A stretch of 64,000 nucleotides of DNA, taken from Mesorhizobium carmichaelinearum (GTDB taxonomy: Bacteria > Pseudomonadota > Alphaproteobacteria > Rhizobiales > Rhizobiaceae). The notes under the pieces were generated by a model. It worked only from the letters and a program-made list of their open reading frames with translations, made no database searches and had not been told where the DNA came from. Made by a program: the position numbers and the translations under genes. Every line of letters begins with the position of its first letter. The stretch's first letter is position 1. Location: contig NZ_FZQR01000003.1 of assembly GCF_900199455.1 (NCBI RefSeq), positions 597,850 through 661,849 of the forward strand. Reading direction: 5' to 3'. This document shows, in pieces, positions 1 through 8,299 of this stretch.

Positions 1-1531
1 GCGCCGCCAGGGGCATACAGACATAGCCACGGCCGCCATTCTCGGTGATGTGGTTGCAGCGCGGCGTCAGCATCCCGGGACCGGCAACATGTTCCTGACC
101 GCGCCGCAGCGCCCAGCAATCTTCCGGAGCGAACTGGCCAACGCTCGAACGGACGGCGCCCCAATGCGCCATTTCCTCGACCAGATTGCGCGAGGCGCTG
201 GTCAGATGCACGGTGCCGCTCAATCCGCCGAAGAAATCGGGCATGGCCGAGCCGACGACGGAAAATGCCTCCTGGAAGGTGACGCACGCCTGAAGCAGTT
301 CGCCGAGCTTGACCAGGCGGGTCGTTGCCTGGGACGTCTCTTTCAGTTCACGGTTCAGCGTTACCAGTTCCTCGGCGCGATCGTTGACCGCCCGCTCGGC
401 GCTGCGCAGCTCGCTGATATCGTTCAGGGTCAGCACGATCCCGCCGTCGGAGCGATTGAGCGGATTGCAGCTCGCAATCACCGGCAGGTACGATCCGTCC
501 GGTTTTGCCAGCCGCACCTCGGCCTGATGCCCGCGACCCGTGGTCAGCGCTAGCTCGATCGGCGATGTCGCCTGCGCCAGCCTGTCTCCCGATAGTCCCC
601 TTATATCGAGAACCGACGGCCAATCCTGCCCCTCGATCTTGTCATTGCGCCGCCCGATGATCTCGGCGGCTGCCGGATTGACAGAGACGATCCGGCCATT
701 GCCGTCGATGACGACAATGCCTTCGGCGACAGTGCGGACAATATCCTCGATATAGGCCTTCTGCTCGACGAGCTGCCCGCGCGAGGATTCGAGTTCGGAT
801 GCCATACCATCGAAGCCTCGCGCCAATTGGCCGAACTCGTCATTGGAGGTCAGGCCGACACGCGCCCCGGCGTCGCCGCGCGCCAGCGATTCGATGCCAC
901 GGTTGAGGCCGGAAAGACCGGCACCAAAGCCACGCAGTAACAGGAAAGCCGAGATCGCGGAGATCAGCACGGCGGTCGCGGTGCACAGACCGATGAGCCA
1001 GAGCATGTTGTTGGTGCGCTGTTGGGCGGCGTGCAGCAGCGGCGTATACTCGAACAGCACCGCGCCGACCGTCTTGCCGGGAGCATCCTTGATCGGCACG
1101 GCAACCAGGTTGATCGCTTCTGATAGGTCGGTGCTGCTTTCAACGAAGTTGCGCGGTGTGCCATCCTCGATCGTCCGGCCGACCTCATTGTCGGGATCGT
1201 GGCGGTAGGGAGTGCCGACATTTTTTTCTTCACCCGGGACATCGGCAAGGATGACCTTGTCGTGATTGACGACAACGAGGTCGCGTTTCGAGTCGCTGTG
1301 TTGCGCGGTCACGAATTCGCGCAGCGCGTCTGCCCTTTCAAACAAGGAATGCGGCGCATCGGAAGCCTTGAAGGCAATCGTTTCGGCCAATTGCCGCCCA
1401 ACGCTCGTCGCTTCGGCGAGCGCGCCGGATGTGGTCAGCGATATCTGGGAGACGATCGCAATGCCGCCCACCAGGCCAATCAAGGCCGCGGCGCTGAATA
1501 AGGTGGCAACAATCTGGGTCTTGATCCGCAC
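1..1531 (-). CDS. Membrane sensor protein, HAMP-PAS-GAF (partial, runs off left edge)
   Basis: The frame read leftward from a GTG at 1531 stays open to the window edge (about 510 codons). Order: an N-terminal membrane anchor (about residues 5-27, rich in A, L, I and G), an extracytoplasmic sensor region (about 30-173), a second membrane segment (about 175-197), a HAMP linker, a PAS domain (about 260-370, with VVIDGNGRIVSVNPAAAEI), a short helical linker, then the start of a GAF-like domain with the stretch FAPEDCWALRRG and a Cys/His pair. That GAF variant is common in bacterial diguanylate cyclases, so a GGDEF domain beyond the edge is likely, but this is inference. No ATG lies between the upstream in-frame TGA and this GTG; TTG at 1534 is the alternative start. 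A histidine kinase output cannot be excluded. Confidence 0.75.
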   Translation of the reverse strand, partial: MRIKTQIVATLFSAAALIGLVGGIAIVSQISLTTSGALAEATSVGRQLAETIAFKASDAPHSLFERADALREFVTAQHSDSKRDLVVVNHDKVILADVPGEEKNVGTPYRHDPDNEVGRTIEDGTPRNFVESSTDLSEAINLVAVPIKDAPGKTVGAVLFEYTPLLHAAQQRTNNMLWLIGLCTATAVLISAISAFLLLRGFGAGLSGLNRGIESLARGDAGARVGLTSNDEFGQLARGFDGMASELESSRGQLVEQKAYIEDIVRTVAEGIVVIDGNGRIVSVNPAAAEIIGRRNDKIEGQDWPSVLDIRGLSGDRLAQATSPIELALTTGRGHQAEVRLAKPDGSYLPVIASCNPLNRSDGGIVLTLNDISELRSAERAVNDRAEELVTLNRELKETSQATTRLVKLGELLQACVTFQEAFSVVGSAMPDFFGGLSGTVHLTSASRNLVEEMAHWGAVRSSVGQFAPEDCWALRRGQEHVAGPGMLTPRCNHITENGGRGYVCMPLAA

Positions 1532-1849
1532 CAAGCCATCCCAATCGATGGGAGGGCAATGTACATGCCGAATCCCGATCGTGCCTCAGGAAACCGCCAA
1601 CCTCGTAAATTTGATGTTAAGGGAACCTGATCAGCCGCCCTTTCCCGTAAGACCCTCGGCGCCGAGGAATTCAGCACGGCGCCCGTGCCCTGACAGAACG
1701 GACCGCCCTCTCAGAACGGGAAAATTGTTGCCTTGACTTTCCGGCTCCCACGCCCGACTCCCTAGCGCTCTGAAGCAATTCCAGGAAAAGTGTGTAACGG
1801 TTTTCCCACAGGAATTGCGACAAATCAAAGAGCTCTAGGAGACCAACCC
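1532..1849. other. Intergenic region, sensor gene to ubiG
   Basis: This 318-base gap separates two divergent genes, so it should hold both promoters. Its right part is a dispersed repeat (1774-1835, listed separately). A purine-rich ribosome binding site, taggaga, lies at 1836-1842 just before ubiG. I see no further gene. Confidence 0.6.
1774..1835. repeat. Dispersed imperfect-palindrome repeat, copy A
   Basis: The element starts agcaattccaggaaaagtg and ends with ggaattgcgacaaatcaaag, so the outer arms (caattcc / ggaattg) can pair. A second, longer copy lies at 40191-40275. Elements of this type recur between genes in Mesorhizobium chromosomes from my knowledge of them; their function is unknown. 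Confidence 0.7.
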
Positions 1850-2599
1850 ATGCCAGAGCCCCGACGGTCGACGATCGATGCCGGAGAAGTGGAACGCTTT
1901 TCCGCCCTTGCCGCCGAATGGTGGAACCCGAACGGCAAGTTTCGGCCGCTGCACAAATTCAATCCGGTCCGGCTTTCCTATATCCGCGACCAAATCGCGG
2001 CGCGCTTTGGCCGTGACCCGCGTGCCGCGCGGCCGTTCGAGGGACTGCGCATCCTCGATATCGGCTGCGGTGGTGGTCTTTTGTGCGAGCCGATGGCGCG
2101 GCTTGGCGCCGAGGTCGTCGGAGCGGATGCCTCCGAGACAAACATCGAAGTGGCGAAACTGCACGCGGCCGAAGGCAATGTGAGCGTCGACTACCGCGCG
2201 ACGACGGCCGAGGACCTTGCCGACGCCGGCGAGACATTCGACGTCATCCTCAACATGGAAGTGGTCGAGCATGTCGCCGACATCGACCTGTTCGTCGCCA
2301 AATGCGGACAGATGGTCCGGCCCGGCGGCATCATGTTCGTCGCCACCATCAACCGCACGCTGAAGGCGCTCGGCCTGGCCATTATCGGCGCCGAATATGT
2401 GCTGCGCTGGCTGCCGCGCGGCACCCACCAATTCGGCAAGCTGGTGCGCCCGGAAGAGCTGGAAAAGGCGCTGGGCGGCGCCGGTCTGACCATTATCGAC
2501 CGCACCGGCGTCACCTACAATCCGCTTGCCGATCGCTGGGCGCGGTCGAAGGATATGGACGTCAACTACATGGTGCTGGCGGAAAAAGGATCGGTCTGA
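1850..2599 (+). CDS. ubiG: Ubiquinone biosynthesis O-methyltransferase UbiG
   Basis: A 249-residue class I SAM-dependent methyltransferase that carries out the O-methylation steps of ubiquinone synthesis in the cytoplasm or at the inner membrane. The N-terminus has the UbiG signature region ([19 protein letters not shown], about residues 20-38). The SAM-binding glycine loop is [13 protein letters not shown] (about 69-81), followed by GADAS and the VVEHV motif, and the C-terminal part has the [14 protein letters not shown] segment typical of the family. The ATG at 1850 is chosen because of the taggaga site 7 bases upstream; the open frame extends further but without family similarity. Length matches the usual 240-250 residues. 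It converges with the flavin reductase gene. Confidence 0.95.
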   Translation: MPEPRRSTIDAGEVERFSALAAEWWNPNGKFRPLHKFNPVRLSYIRDQIAARFGRDPRAARPFEGLRILDIGCGGGLLCEPMARLGAEVVGADASETNIEVAKLHAAEGNVSVDYRATTAEDLADAGETFDVILNMEVVEHVADIDLFVAKCGQMVRPGGIMFVATINRTLKALGLAIIGAEYVLRWLPRGTHQFGKLVRPEELEKALGGAGLTIIDRTGVTYNPLADRWARSKDMDVNYMVLAEKGSV

Positions 2600-2642
2600 C
2601 CACGTTCGCGGAATTCGCGCCAAGGACGTGTTGAGATTCGGG

Positions 2643-3155
2643 TCAGGCCGAATCGAGCGGCCGATAGCCGCCCCGCCAGTAGATCAGCGCCTGGCCGGCA
2701 TCGTGGGTGCGCACCGCCTCGACCGAGCCGATGACGATGGAATGCGTGCCGCGGTCGATCATCTCGTCGAGGCTGCAGTCGAAGGCGGCCACGGCGTCGG
2801 AAAGCAGCGCGGCTCGGGTCTTCAGCGTCACCCATTCGGCGCCCTCGTAGCGGTCCTTGCCCTTGATGCCGCCAAGGCCGGAGAAGCGCTCTGCCACGCG
2901 CTGGTGCTGAGGTCCTAGCGAATTGACGCCGAAATGCCGGTAACGCTCTATCACCGGCCAGGTCGATGACGATCGGTTGACGCAAGCGATCACCTTGGGT
3001 GGCTCGGCCGACAGCGAGACCACCGAAATGACGACAAGGCCGGAACGGTCGTCACCGACGCCGGCGGTGATGACGCTGACATTGCCGACGATGAGCCGCA
3101 TGGCGGCGCGAAAGTCGGCGACGTCGACCGGGCCCTCTCTCGAGACTGTGGACAT
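2643..3155 (-). CDS. Flavin reductase family protein
   Basis: A 170-residue single-domain flavin reductase of the HpaC/NTAB type, which reduces FMN or FAD with NAD(P)H and passes it to a partner monooxygenase. Visible family features are the N-terminal FRAAMRLIVGNVSVITAG, the FMN-contact region SVVSLSAEPPKVIACVNRSS (about residues 45-64), FGVNSLG, and the C-terminal LIYWRGGYRPL. The start is supported by a strong AGGAGG at 3161-3166. That site overlaps the stop codon of an upstream remnant that looks like the C-terminal end of a luciferase-like monooxygenase, its probable former partner. With that gene broken, the present partner is unknown. Confidence 0.88.
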   Translation of the reverse strand: MSTVSREGPVDVADFRAAMRLIVGNVSVITAGVGDDRSGLVVISVVSLSAEPPKVIACVNRSSSTWPVIERYRHFGVNSLGPQHQRVAERFSGLGGIKGKDRYEGAEWVTLKTRAALLSDAVAAFDCSLDEMIDRGTHSIVIGSVEAVRTHDAGQALIYWRGGYRPLDSA

Positions 3156-3164
3156 AACATCCTC

Positions 3165-3366
3165 CTAAGCCGCCGACTGCATCGCGGCCGGCGCGATGCG
3201 GATGCCTCTCTGTTCGAGAATGGGTAGCACGGTGTCGCGGAAATAGGGGAACTCCTCGGCATAATCGACGAAGGACAGTGTCGAGCCGCCGCCACGCACC
3301 GTCGCCATCACCCAAGGCCGGAGCCCGGTGACGGCGCCGACGACGGCGGCGGAAAGCTTTGAAGAC
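3165..3366 (-). pseudogene. C-terminal remnant of a luciferase-like (LLM) flavin-dependent monooxygenase
   Basis: An open stretch of about 65 codons ends in TAG at 3165-3167 and reads SKLSAAVVGAVTGLRPWVMA, then continues with FVDYAEEFPYFRDTVLPILE near its end. A helix of this type followed by a short tail is typical of the C-terminus of two-component LLM monooxygenases. No N-terminal domain remains: going upstream the frame meets the TAA of the adjacent EamA gene immediately. It sits directly before the flavin reductase, with the stop overlapping that gene's ribosome binding site, as expected for a former operon. A deletion that placed the EamA gene against the tail is the simplest explanation. 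The family call rests on a short tail and on context. Confidence 0.5.
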
Positions 3367-3368
3367 GT

Positions 3369-4277
3369 TTACGCAGGCTGCGGCTTCGCGACGGCCTGGC
3401 TCTGCGCCTTCGTGGTGACGAAGACGCCGCCGGTGATGATGACGGCGCCGGCCCAGGTCAGCAGCTGATAGTGCTCGCCAAGGAAGATCGTGCCGGCAAA
3501 GAGCCCGACCGCGGCGGCCACATAGCCGATCTGGCTGAGATAGACCGGGCCACCGACCGCCTGCAGCCGGAAGAAGAAGGCGAACATCGCCGACGCGGAT
3601 GCGACCTGCGCGACGACGACCAGCGGCACGGCGCCGAGCGGGGCGAAGGCCTTGACGCCGAACAAGGCAAGAATGCCGGCGAGCAACAGCGTTGCCGACG
3701 CCAGGTGGCTGCCGACGGCAAGCTCGATCGGCCCGGTACCTTCCGGCCAGTCGACGGTGCGGTAGATGTTGCCGGCGGCAAGACTGACCGGGATAAGTAG
3801 GCCGATCACCACCCAGAACAGATCGGCCGGCTGGCCGGCCTCGCCGCGCGTCACCGCCACCATGACGGCGCCGACGAAGCCGACGGCAATGCCGACAATG
3901 CCCAGCATGTTGGGGCGCCGGACACGCAGCAGGATCGAGAACACCAGCGTGATGACGGGCGACAGCGTGAACATGATGCCGGTATAGCCGGCGCCCAGAT
4001 GCGGTATGGCCGAGAACATCAAGAGATTGGGGACGGCATAGGACACGGCGGCCGTGACGAAGAAATAGCGCAGTTTGTGCGCGGTGGGCCGGATGTGCTG
4101 ACCGCGTGCCAAGAGCACGCACAAAAGCACGCCGCCGGCGCCGAGCGAGATGACGAAGGCCCAGACCATGGCCGGTACGCCGGCCGCCGTCGCGAGCTTG
4201 CCGAAGGGCAGCGTCAGCCCGAGCAGGCCGCCAGTGACGACCAGCAGGCCGAGCGCCGAATCCCAGAGAAATTTCAT
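3369..4277 (-). CDS. EamA/DMT-family inner-membrane transporter
   Basis: A 302-residue protein with about ten hydrophobic segments arranged as two EamA repeats (about residues 5-140 and 155-290), as in drug/metabolite exporters. Typical features are the GxTLPFGK stretch in the first helix region and the closing FLGEHYQLLTWAGAVIITGG that precedes the last helix. Substrate cannot be read from sequence. It is divergent from a MarR regulator across a 100-base gap that carries two inverted operator-like boxes, so it is probably the regulator's target. Its stop codon is only a few bases from the monooxygenase remnant. Confidence 0.88.
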   Translation of the reverse strand: MKFLWDSALGLLVVTGGLLGLTLPFGKLATAAGVPAMVWAFVISLGAGGVLLCVLLARGQHIRPTAHKLRYFFVTAAVSYAVPNLLMFSAIPHLGAGYTGIMFTLSPVITLVFSILLRVRRPNMLGIVGIAVGFVGAVMVAVTRGEAGQPADLFWVVIGLLIPVSLAAGNIYRTVDWPEGTGPIELAVGSHLASATLLLAGILALFGVKAFAPLGAVPLVVVAQVASASAMFAFFFRLQAVGGPVYLSQIGYVAAAVGLFAGTIFLGEHYQLLTWAGAVIITGGVFVTTKAQSQAVAKPQPA

Positions 4278-4335
4278 CGGATGGTCCCGTCACTCAATTG
4301 CGAAATTTGGCGCTTGCGGCGCTTGGCCGGTTCTG

Positions 4336-4378
4336 TATCTTGAGGTAAGATAGTACAGAGATTCTTAACGTCAAGATA
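4336..4378. promoter_or_regulatory. Two inverted operator-like boxes between EamA and MarR genes
   Basis: tatcttgaggtaaga (4336-4350) and tcttaacgtcaagata (4363-4378) are inverted copies of the same box, approximately TATCTTGAnGTTAAGA. Each box is itself an imperfect dyad (TCTTnA..TnAAGA), the usual form of a MarR dimer site. Position between a MarR gene and a divergent exporter gene supports an autoregulatory operator. The assignment is inference from symmetry and position. Confidence 0.6.
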
Positions 4379-4394
4379 TTTAACGGTGAGACAG

Positions 4395-4880
4395 ATGGAT
4401 CGCGCGGCGAAAGCGATCGAGCAGTGGAAACGGGAACGGCCGGATCTTGATGTCTCGCCGATGGGCGTGCTCGGGCGGCTGAACGAAGCCTCGTCGCTGA
4501 TCGCGCGTGACCGCCTCGCTCCGCTGTTTGCTCGATTCGGATTGCAGGCCGGCGAGTTCGACGTGCTGGCGACGCTGCGCCGCTCCGGAGCCCCCTACGC
4601 GCTGACGCCGACCGCTCTCTACGAAGCGACGATGGTGACGTCAGGCGCCATGACCAACCGGCTCGACCGGCTGGAGAAGGCCGGATTGATCCTGCGCGGC
4701 CCGCACCCCAACGACCGGCGTGGCATTGTCGTGCAGCTTACCGAGAAAGGTCTGGCCTTGATCGATGAGGCTGTCACCGCGCACGTCGCCAACGAGCATG
4801 AGATTCTCGCGGGCCTGACGCCGGCGGAACGGGAAACGCTCTCGCGCTTGCTTGAGAAATTGATAGGTAGCGTGGGCTGA
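4395..4880 (+). CDS. MarR-family transcriptional regulator
   Basis: A protein of about 161 residues with a MarR winged helix-turn-helix. The recognition-helix region is LTPTALYEATMVTSGAMTNR, followed by LDRLEKAGLILRGPHPNDRR, the wing with the near-invariant D-R-R turn, and VQLTEKGLALIDEAV. The ATG at 4395 is preceded by ggtgag; a GTG at 4386 would add three residues but lacks a ribosome binding site. It is divergent from the EamA transporter with paired operator boxes between them, which suggests that it represses both genes and responds to a small ligand. The ligand is unknown. Confidence 0.9.
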   Translation: MDRAAKAIEQWKRERPDLDVSPMGVLGRLNEASSLIARDRLAPLFARFGLQAGEFDVLATLRRSGAPYALTPTALYEATMVTSGAMTNRLDRLEKAGLILRGPHPNDRRGIVVQLTEKGLALIDEAVTAHVANEHEILAGLTPAERETLSRLLEKLIGSVG

Positions 4881-4884
4881 TCGT

Positions 4885-5310
4885 TTAGTTCCGATCATCC
4901 GGGAACACCGGGATCGGCATGAAATCGACGCCGTCGTCCGCCAGGCCCTTGGCCTCCTCCAGCGTCGCCTCGCCATAGATGCCGCGCGCATCGGTTTCGC
5001 CGAAATGGATCTTGCGCGCTTCCTCGGCGAATTTGTCGCCGACATAGTCGGCATTCTCGCGCACCTTTTCGGCCATCGCCTTCAGTTGCGCCAGGGCCTG
5101 CTTCTGCGCCTCGCCCATGGCCAGCGCGATTGTTTCCTGCTTGCGAGCCGTGGAGACAGCCGGCGCCATCAGGGCCTTCTCTACCTTGTGCGAACCGCAG
5201 CTCGGGCAATCGACAAAGCCGCGCTTCTTCTGGGTGTCGAAATCGTCATTGCTGCGGAACCAGCCCTCGAACTCGTGCTCGTTTTCGCAGATCAGGGAAA
5301 AGCGGATCAA
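4885..5310 (-). CDS. DUF1178 family protein
   Basis: A 141-residue protein of the DUF1178 family, common in alphaproteobacteria and of unknown function. It begins MIRFSLICENEHEFEGWFRS and has a CPSC pair (about residues 35-38) which with Cys8 and His12 could bind zinc. The middle is a charged helix (KQALAQLKAMAEKVREN) and the end is IPVFPDD, a family feature. The start ATG overlaps the stop of the upstream nitrilase gene by four bases, so the two are translationally coupled. It is the last gene of the comF-grxC-nitrilase-DUF1178 operon. Confidence 0.9.
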   Translation of the reverse strand: MIRFSLICENEHEFEGWFRSNDDFDTQKKRGFVDCPSCGSHKVEKALMAPAVSTARKQETIALAMGEAQKQALAQLKAMAEKVRENADYVGDKFAEEARKIHFGETDARGIYGEATLEEAKGLADDGVDFMPIPVFPDDRN

Positions 5311-6176
5311 GAGGCTGCACCCCTAAGACGCGGCGCGTCCACTTCGCCGGCATTGATGGTGAAATCCCGCGCATTCTTCAAATTGGGGATCTTCTTGCGC
5401 GCAGCAAGCGACTGCGCCGGATCGATCTCGGCGACGATCACCGCCGGCTCGTCATCCGCGGCTTCGGCGATGATCCGACCCCAGGGGTCGACGATCAGCG
5501 AATGCCCATAGGTTTCGCGGCCATCCTCATGCAGGCCGCCTTGTGCGGCGGCAACCACATAGGCGCCGTTCTCGATGGCACGCGCCCTCAGCAGCACATG
5601 CCAGTGGGCCTCGCCGGTCTGGCGGGTGAAGGCGGCGGGCACGGTCAAAACATCGGCGCCGGCCAGCGCCTCGGCACGGAACAGTTGCGGGAACCGCAGA
5701 TCGTAACAGACCGCAAAGCCAAGCCTGGCGCCCGCAACCCCGGTCACGACGGCCTCGGTGCCCGGTTCGTAGGCGGCGGATTCGCGCCAGCTCTCGCCAT
5801 TGTCGAGATCGACGTCGAACATGTGAATCTTGTCATAGGTGGCGAGCACAGCACCATCCGGGCCAAAAAGCAGCGCCCGGTTGGCGAGCTTGCCGTCGGC
5901 GCGCAGGATGGCGGTCGAGCCGATATGCAGGAAGACGCCGAGTTCGCGCGCCAATCTGCGCGCGGTCGCGACGATGACGTCCTTGTCCTCGGAGGTGAAG
6001 GAGGCTGCACGCGCTTCCTTGTCGCGGATCAGCGCCCCGGTCATTTCCGGCGTCTGGATGTAGGTCGCGCCCTGGCCGGCTGCCTCACGCACCAGCCGTT
6101 CGAGATCGACCGCATTGCGCTCGGGGCTTTCGCCTGAACGCATCTGGACCGCCGCAGCCTTGAAAACACCCATCAT
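5307..6176 (-). CDS. Carbon-nitrogen hydrolase (nitrilase superfamily, Nit1/Nit2-like amidase)
   Basis: About 289 residues of the nitrilase fold. The catalytic triad is visible as Glu in TPEMTGAL, Lys in LATYDKIHMFDVD and Cys in LGFAVCYDLRFPQLFR. The KIHMFDVD and CYDLRFP forms are those of the Nit1/Nit2 (omega-amidase or deaminated-glutathione amidase) branch, which hydrolyses alpha-keto acid amides; this finer assignment is inference. Two adjacent ATGs (6176 and 6173) fit a gaggg site just upstream; the longer frame to 6278 overlaps grxC and shows no similarity. It sits 7 bases after grxC and overlaps the DUF1178 gene, so a link to glutathione metabolism and repair is attractive. Confidence 0.88.
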   Translation of the reverse strand: MMGVFKAAAVQMRSGESPERNAVDLERLVREAAGQGATYIQTPEMTGALIRDKEARAASFTSEDKDVIVATARRLARELGVFLHIGSTAILRADGKLANRALLFGPDGAVLATYDKIHMFDVDLDNGESWRESAAYEPGTEAVVTGVAGARLGFAVCYDLRFPQLFRAEALAGADVLTVPAAFTRQTGEAHWHVLLRARAIENGAYVVAAAQGGLHEDGRETYGHSLIVDPWGRIIAEAADDEPAVIVAEIDPAQSLAARKKIPNLKNARDFTINAGEVDAPRLRGAAS

Positions 6177-6183
6177 CACACCC

Positions 6184-6453
6184 TCAAATCGTCGCGCCGT
6201 TGGCGAGCAGTCTGTCCAGGCGGCCTTCGGCCTCCAGCTCGTGGAGGTCATCGCAGCCGCCGACATGCGTGTCGCCAATGAAAATCTGCGGAAAGGTCGT
6301 GCGGCCGTGAGCGCGCGAGATCATCTCCTGGCGCAGTTCCGGCGAAAACGAAGCGTCGTGCTCGGTAAAGGCGACGCCCTTGCGCTCCAGCAGCCGCTTG
6401 GCCGCCGTGCAGTAGCCGCACATCATGCGCGTATAGATCGTGACATCGACCAT
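6184..6453 (-). CDS. grxC: Glutaredoxin 3
   Basis: An 89-residue monothiol/dithiol-fold protein with the active site CGYC (about residues 11-14, in MMCGYCTAAKRLLERKG). The cis-proline loop is TTFPQIFIG and the glutathione-binding region GGCDDLHELEAEGRLD. It reduces disulfides and glutathione mixed disulfides in the cytoplasm. Length and motif order match GrxC. The ATG at 6453 is chosen because family similarity starts there. It lies between comF and the nitrilase gene in one transcription unit. Confidence 0.93.
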   Translation of the reverse strand: MVDVTIYTRMMCGYCTAAKRLLERKGVAFTEHDASFSPELRQEMISRAHGRTTFPQIFIGDTHVGGCDDLHELEAEGRLDRLLANGATI

Positions 6454-6478
6454 GATGAATTCCGCTTTCGTTGCCGAC

Positions 6479-7267
6479 TTATATAGTCGCGGACTCGTCC
6501 GCCCGAAAGTCCCCCGGCAACACACGCGCGAAGGTCAGCACATCGACGGCGGCCGCACCGCCCCTTTTCAGCGCCTTGGTGGCCGCGCGCACGGTGGCGC
6601 CCGTGGTGTAGACGTCGTCGATCAGAAGCACCCTGCGGCCGGCGATCTCGATCTCCGCCTCGGCCGGCACGCGAAAGGCGGCCCGCACATTCTCCTCGCG
6701 CTCCTGCCGCTCCAGCCCGACCTGCTGGCGGGTGAGTTTCACGCGCCGCATGGCGGAAGGCGCGAAAGACAGCCCGCTGAGCTCGCAAACCCCGCGCGCC
6801 AATTCCGCCGACTGATTGAACCGCCGCCTGAAAAAACGCCGCCAGTGCAGCGGTACCGGCACCACCACATCGGCCTCGGCGATGAGATCGGCGCCGGCGC
6901 GTACCATCCAGAGCGCCATCCAAGGTGCCAGATCGGTGCGATCCTGGTATTTCAGCCCTTGCACCATCTGGCGGGCGACGCCGGAATAGGCGACGGCCGC
7001 CCGCGCCCGCTCGAAAGGCGGCGGATCGGCGATCGCTTCGGCCGACAGAAAGCCCTCGCCCATATGGTGGGTGAACGGCGTGCCCATCACCGGACACCAG
7101 GGCCGTTCCAAGAGCCGCAGCTTCGGCCAGCAGGCGCCGCACAGCACACCGGGCTGCGAGACGTGCCGGCGGCAACCGGCGCAGACCGGCGGAAACAGGA
7201 CCCGCGCAGGCCAGCCGAGAGCCGAGCGGGTGAGGTTCCTGATCCCGATGGACTTGATCTTGGACAT
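6479..7267 (-). CDS. ComF family protein (phosphoribosyltransferase-like)
   Basis: About 262 residues. The N-terminal part has a double zinc-knuckle (CAGC and CGAC with a further Cys, about residues 27-60), and the C-terminal part is a phosphoribosyltransferase fold with RRRFNQSAELARGV, the PRPP-loop VLLIDDVYTTGATVRAA and a preceding VVPVPLH. ComF proteins are linked to DNA uptake in naturally competent bacteria and to replication restart, but in non-competent alphaproteobacteria the role is unsettled. The ATG at 7267 begins MSKIKSIGIRN; the frame remains open to 7333. It is the first gene of the operon and divergent from the methyltransferase gene. Confidence 0.88.
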   Translation of the reverse strand: MSKIKSIGIRNLTRSALGWPARVLFPPVCAGCRRHVSQPGVLCGACWPKLRLLERPWCPVMGTPFTHHMGEGFLSAEAIADPPPFERARAAVAYSGVARQMVQGLKYQDRTDLAPWMALWMVRAGADLIAEADVVVPVPLHWRRFFRRRFNQSAELARGVCELSGLSFAPSAMRRVKLTRQQVGLERQEREENVRAAFRVPAEAEIEIAGRRVLLIDDVYTTGATVRAATKALKRGGAAAVDVLTFARVLPGDFRADESATI

Positions 7268-7356
7268 GGGATCGGCCACGTGGTTGGTCCTGCGCACCGT
7301 GTATACCAAGTATATCAGGGCGTGGACAAACAAGGATCCGCCCTTTGCACCCGATA

Positions 7357-8217
7357 ATGGATACCGATCTCTGGCTGGCGCACAAGCGGCGCGCGCTCAC
7401 CCATCCGGTCGACGGTGCCGATTTCCTCATGAACCGCGCCGCCGAGGACCTTGCCGACCGACTAGGCGCCGTCGAGCGCCGGTTCGGCAAGGCAGCGGTG
7501 CTGTTTTGCCAGACGCCGGCCGCGGCCGACGTGCTCGCCGAGAGCGGCAAGGTAGCGGATATTGTCCGCGTCGAGACGGACGCGGTTTTCCTGATGGGTG
7601 CCGCCGGCCTGGTCGCACCGTTGGAAACCGTGCCGTTCGAGCCGGCAAGCCTCGATCTGGCGGTGTCGCTTCTGTCGCTGCAGGCGATGAACGATATTCC
7701 CGGCATGCTGATCCAGATCCGCCGTGCGCTGCGGCCGGACGGGCTTTTCCTTGGCGCCTTTGCCGGCGCCGGCACGCTCGGCGAACTGCGCGAAAGCCTG
7801 CTTGCGGCCGAGACCGAGCTCTACGGCGGAGCCAGCCCGCGCGTCGTCCCCTTCACCGACGTGCGCGATGCCGGTGCGCTGTTGCAGCGCGCCGGTCTCG
7901 CTTTGCCGGTCACCGACGTCGAGACAGTGACCGTGCGCTATGCCAATCTGTTTGCCCTGATGGCCGATCTGCGCGCCATGGGCGAAACCAGCGCGCTTGC
8001 CGATCGCAGCCGGCGGCCAGGCACGCGCCGGCTGTTTGCCCGTGCCGCGGAAATCTATGCCGAGCGGTTTTCCGACCCCGACGGCCGGATCCGGGCAAGC
8101 TTCTCGATGGTCTGGATGTCTGGCTGGGCGCCCGATGCATCGCAGCAGAAACCGCTGAAGCCCGGTTCAGCCAAGGTCTCGCTGAAAGCTATACTGGAAG
8201 GTTCCGGCGAATCCTAA
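7357..8217 (+). CDS. Class I SAM-dependent methyltransferase-fold protein, NDUFAF5-like
   Basis: About 286 residues. It begins DTDLWLAHKRRALTHPVDGADFL, resembling the N-terminus of the BioC/NDUFAF5 group, and has FEPASLDLAVSLLSLQAMND at the post-SAM motif position and the IRRALRPDGLFLGAFAGAGT motif at about residues 123-142. The canonical glycine-rich SAM loop is degenerate (VLFCQTPAAADVLA). NDUFAF5 homologues act on complex I assembly in mitochondria; a similar role here is inference. The ATG at 7357 is chosen over a TTG at 7345. The gene is divergent from comF, an arrangement I recall from other rhizobia. Confidence 0.8.
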   Translation: MDTDLWLAHKRRALTHPVDGADFLMNRAAEDLADRLGAVERRFGKAAVLFCQTPAAADVLAESGKVADIVRVETDAVFLMGAAGLVAPLETVPFEPASLDLAVSLLSLQAMNDIPGMLIQIRRALRPDGLFLGAFAGAGTLGELRESLLAAETELYGGASPRVVPFTDVRDAGALLQRAGLALPVTDVETVTVRYANLFALMADLRAMGETSALADRSRRPGTRRLFARAAEIYAERFSDPDGRIRASFSMVWMSGWAPDASQQKPLKPGSAKVSLKAILEGSGES

Positions 8218-8218
8218 T

Positions 8219-8275
8219 GCATGTCGCCCAAACGTGACCTCGGTTTTGGGAAGACGACATGCATAAAAATAACGC
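8219..8275. repeat. Dispersed palindromic repeat
   Basis: The outer arms gcatgtcg (8219-8226) and cgacatgc (8255-8262) are exact reverse complements, with inner CCCAAA / TTTTGGG pairing, followed by ataaaaataacg. The element begins two bases after the methyltransferase stop codon. It could act as a terminator or mRNA 3' structure, but similar elements occur between many Mesorhizobium genes. Confidence 0.6.
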
Positions 8276-8299
8276 TCTAGGCGGTCGTCGCGATTGCCA

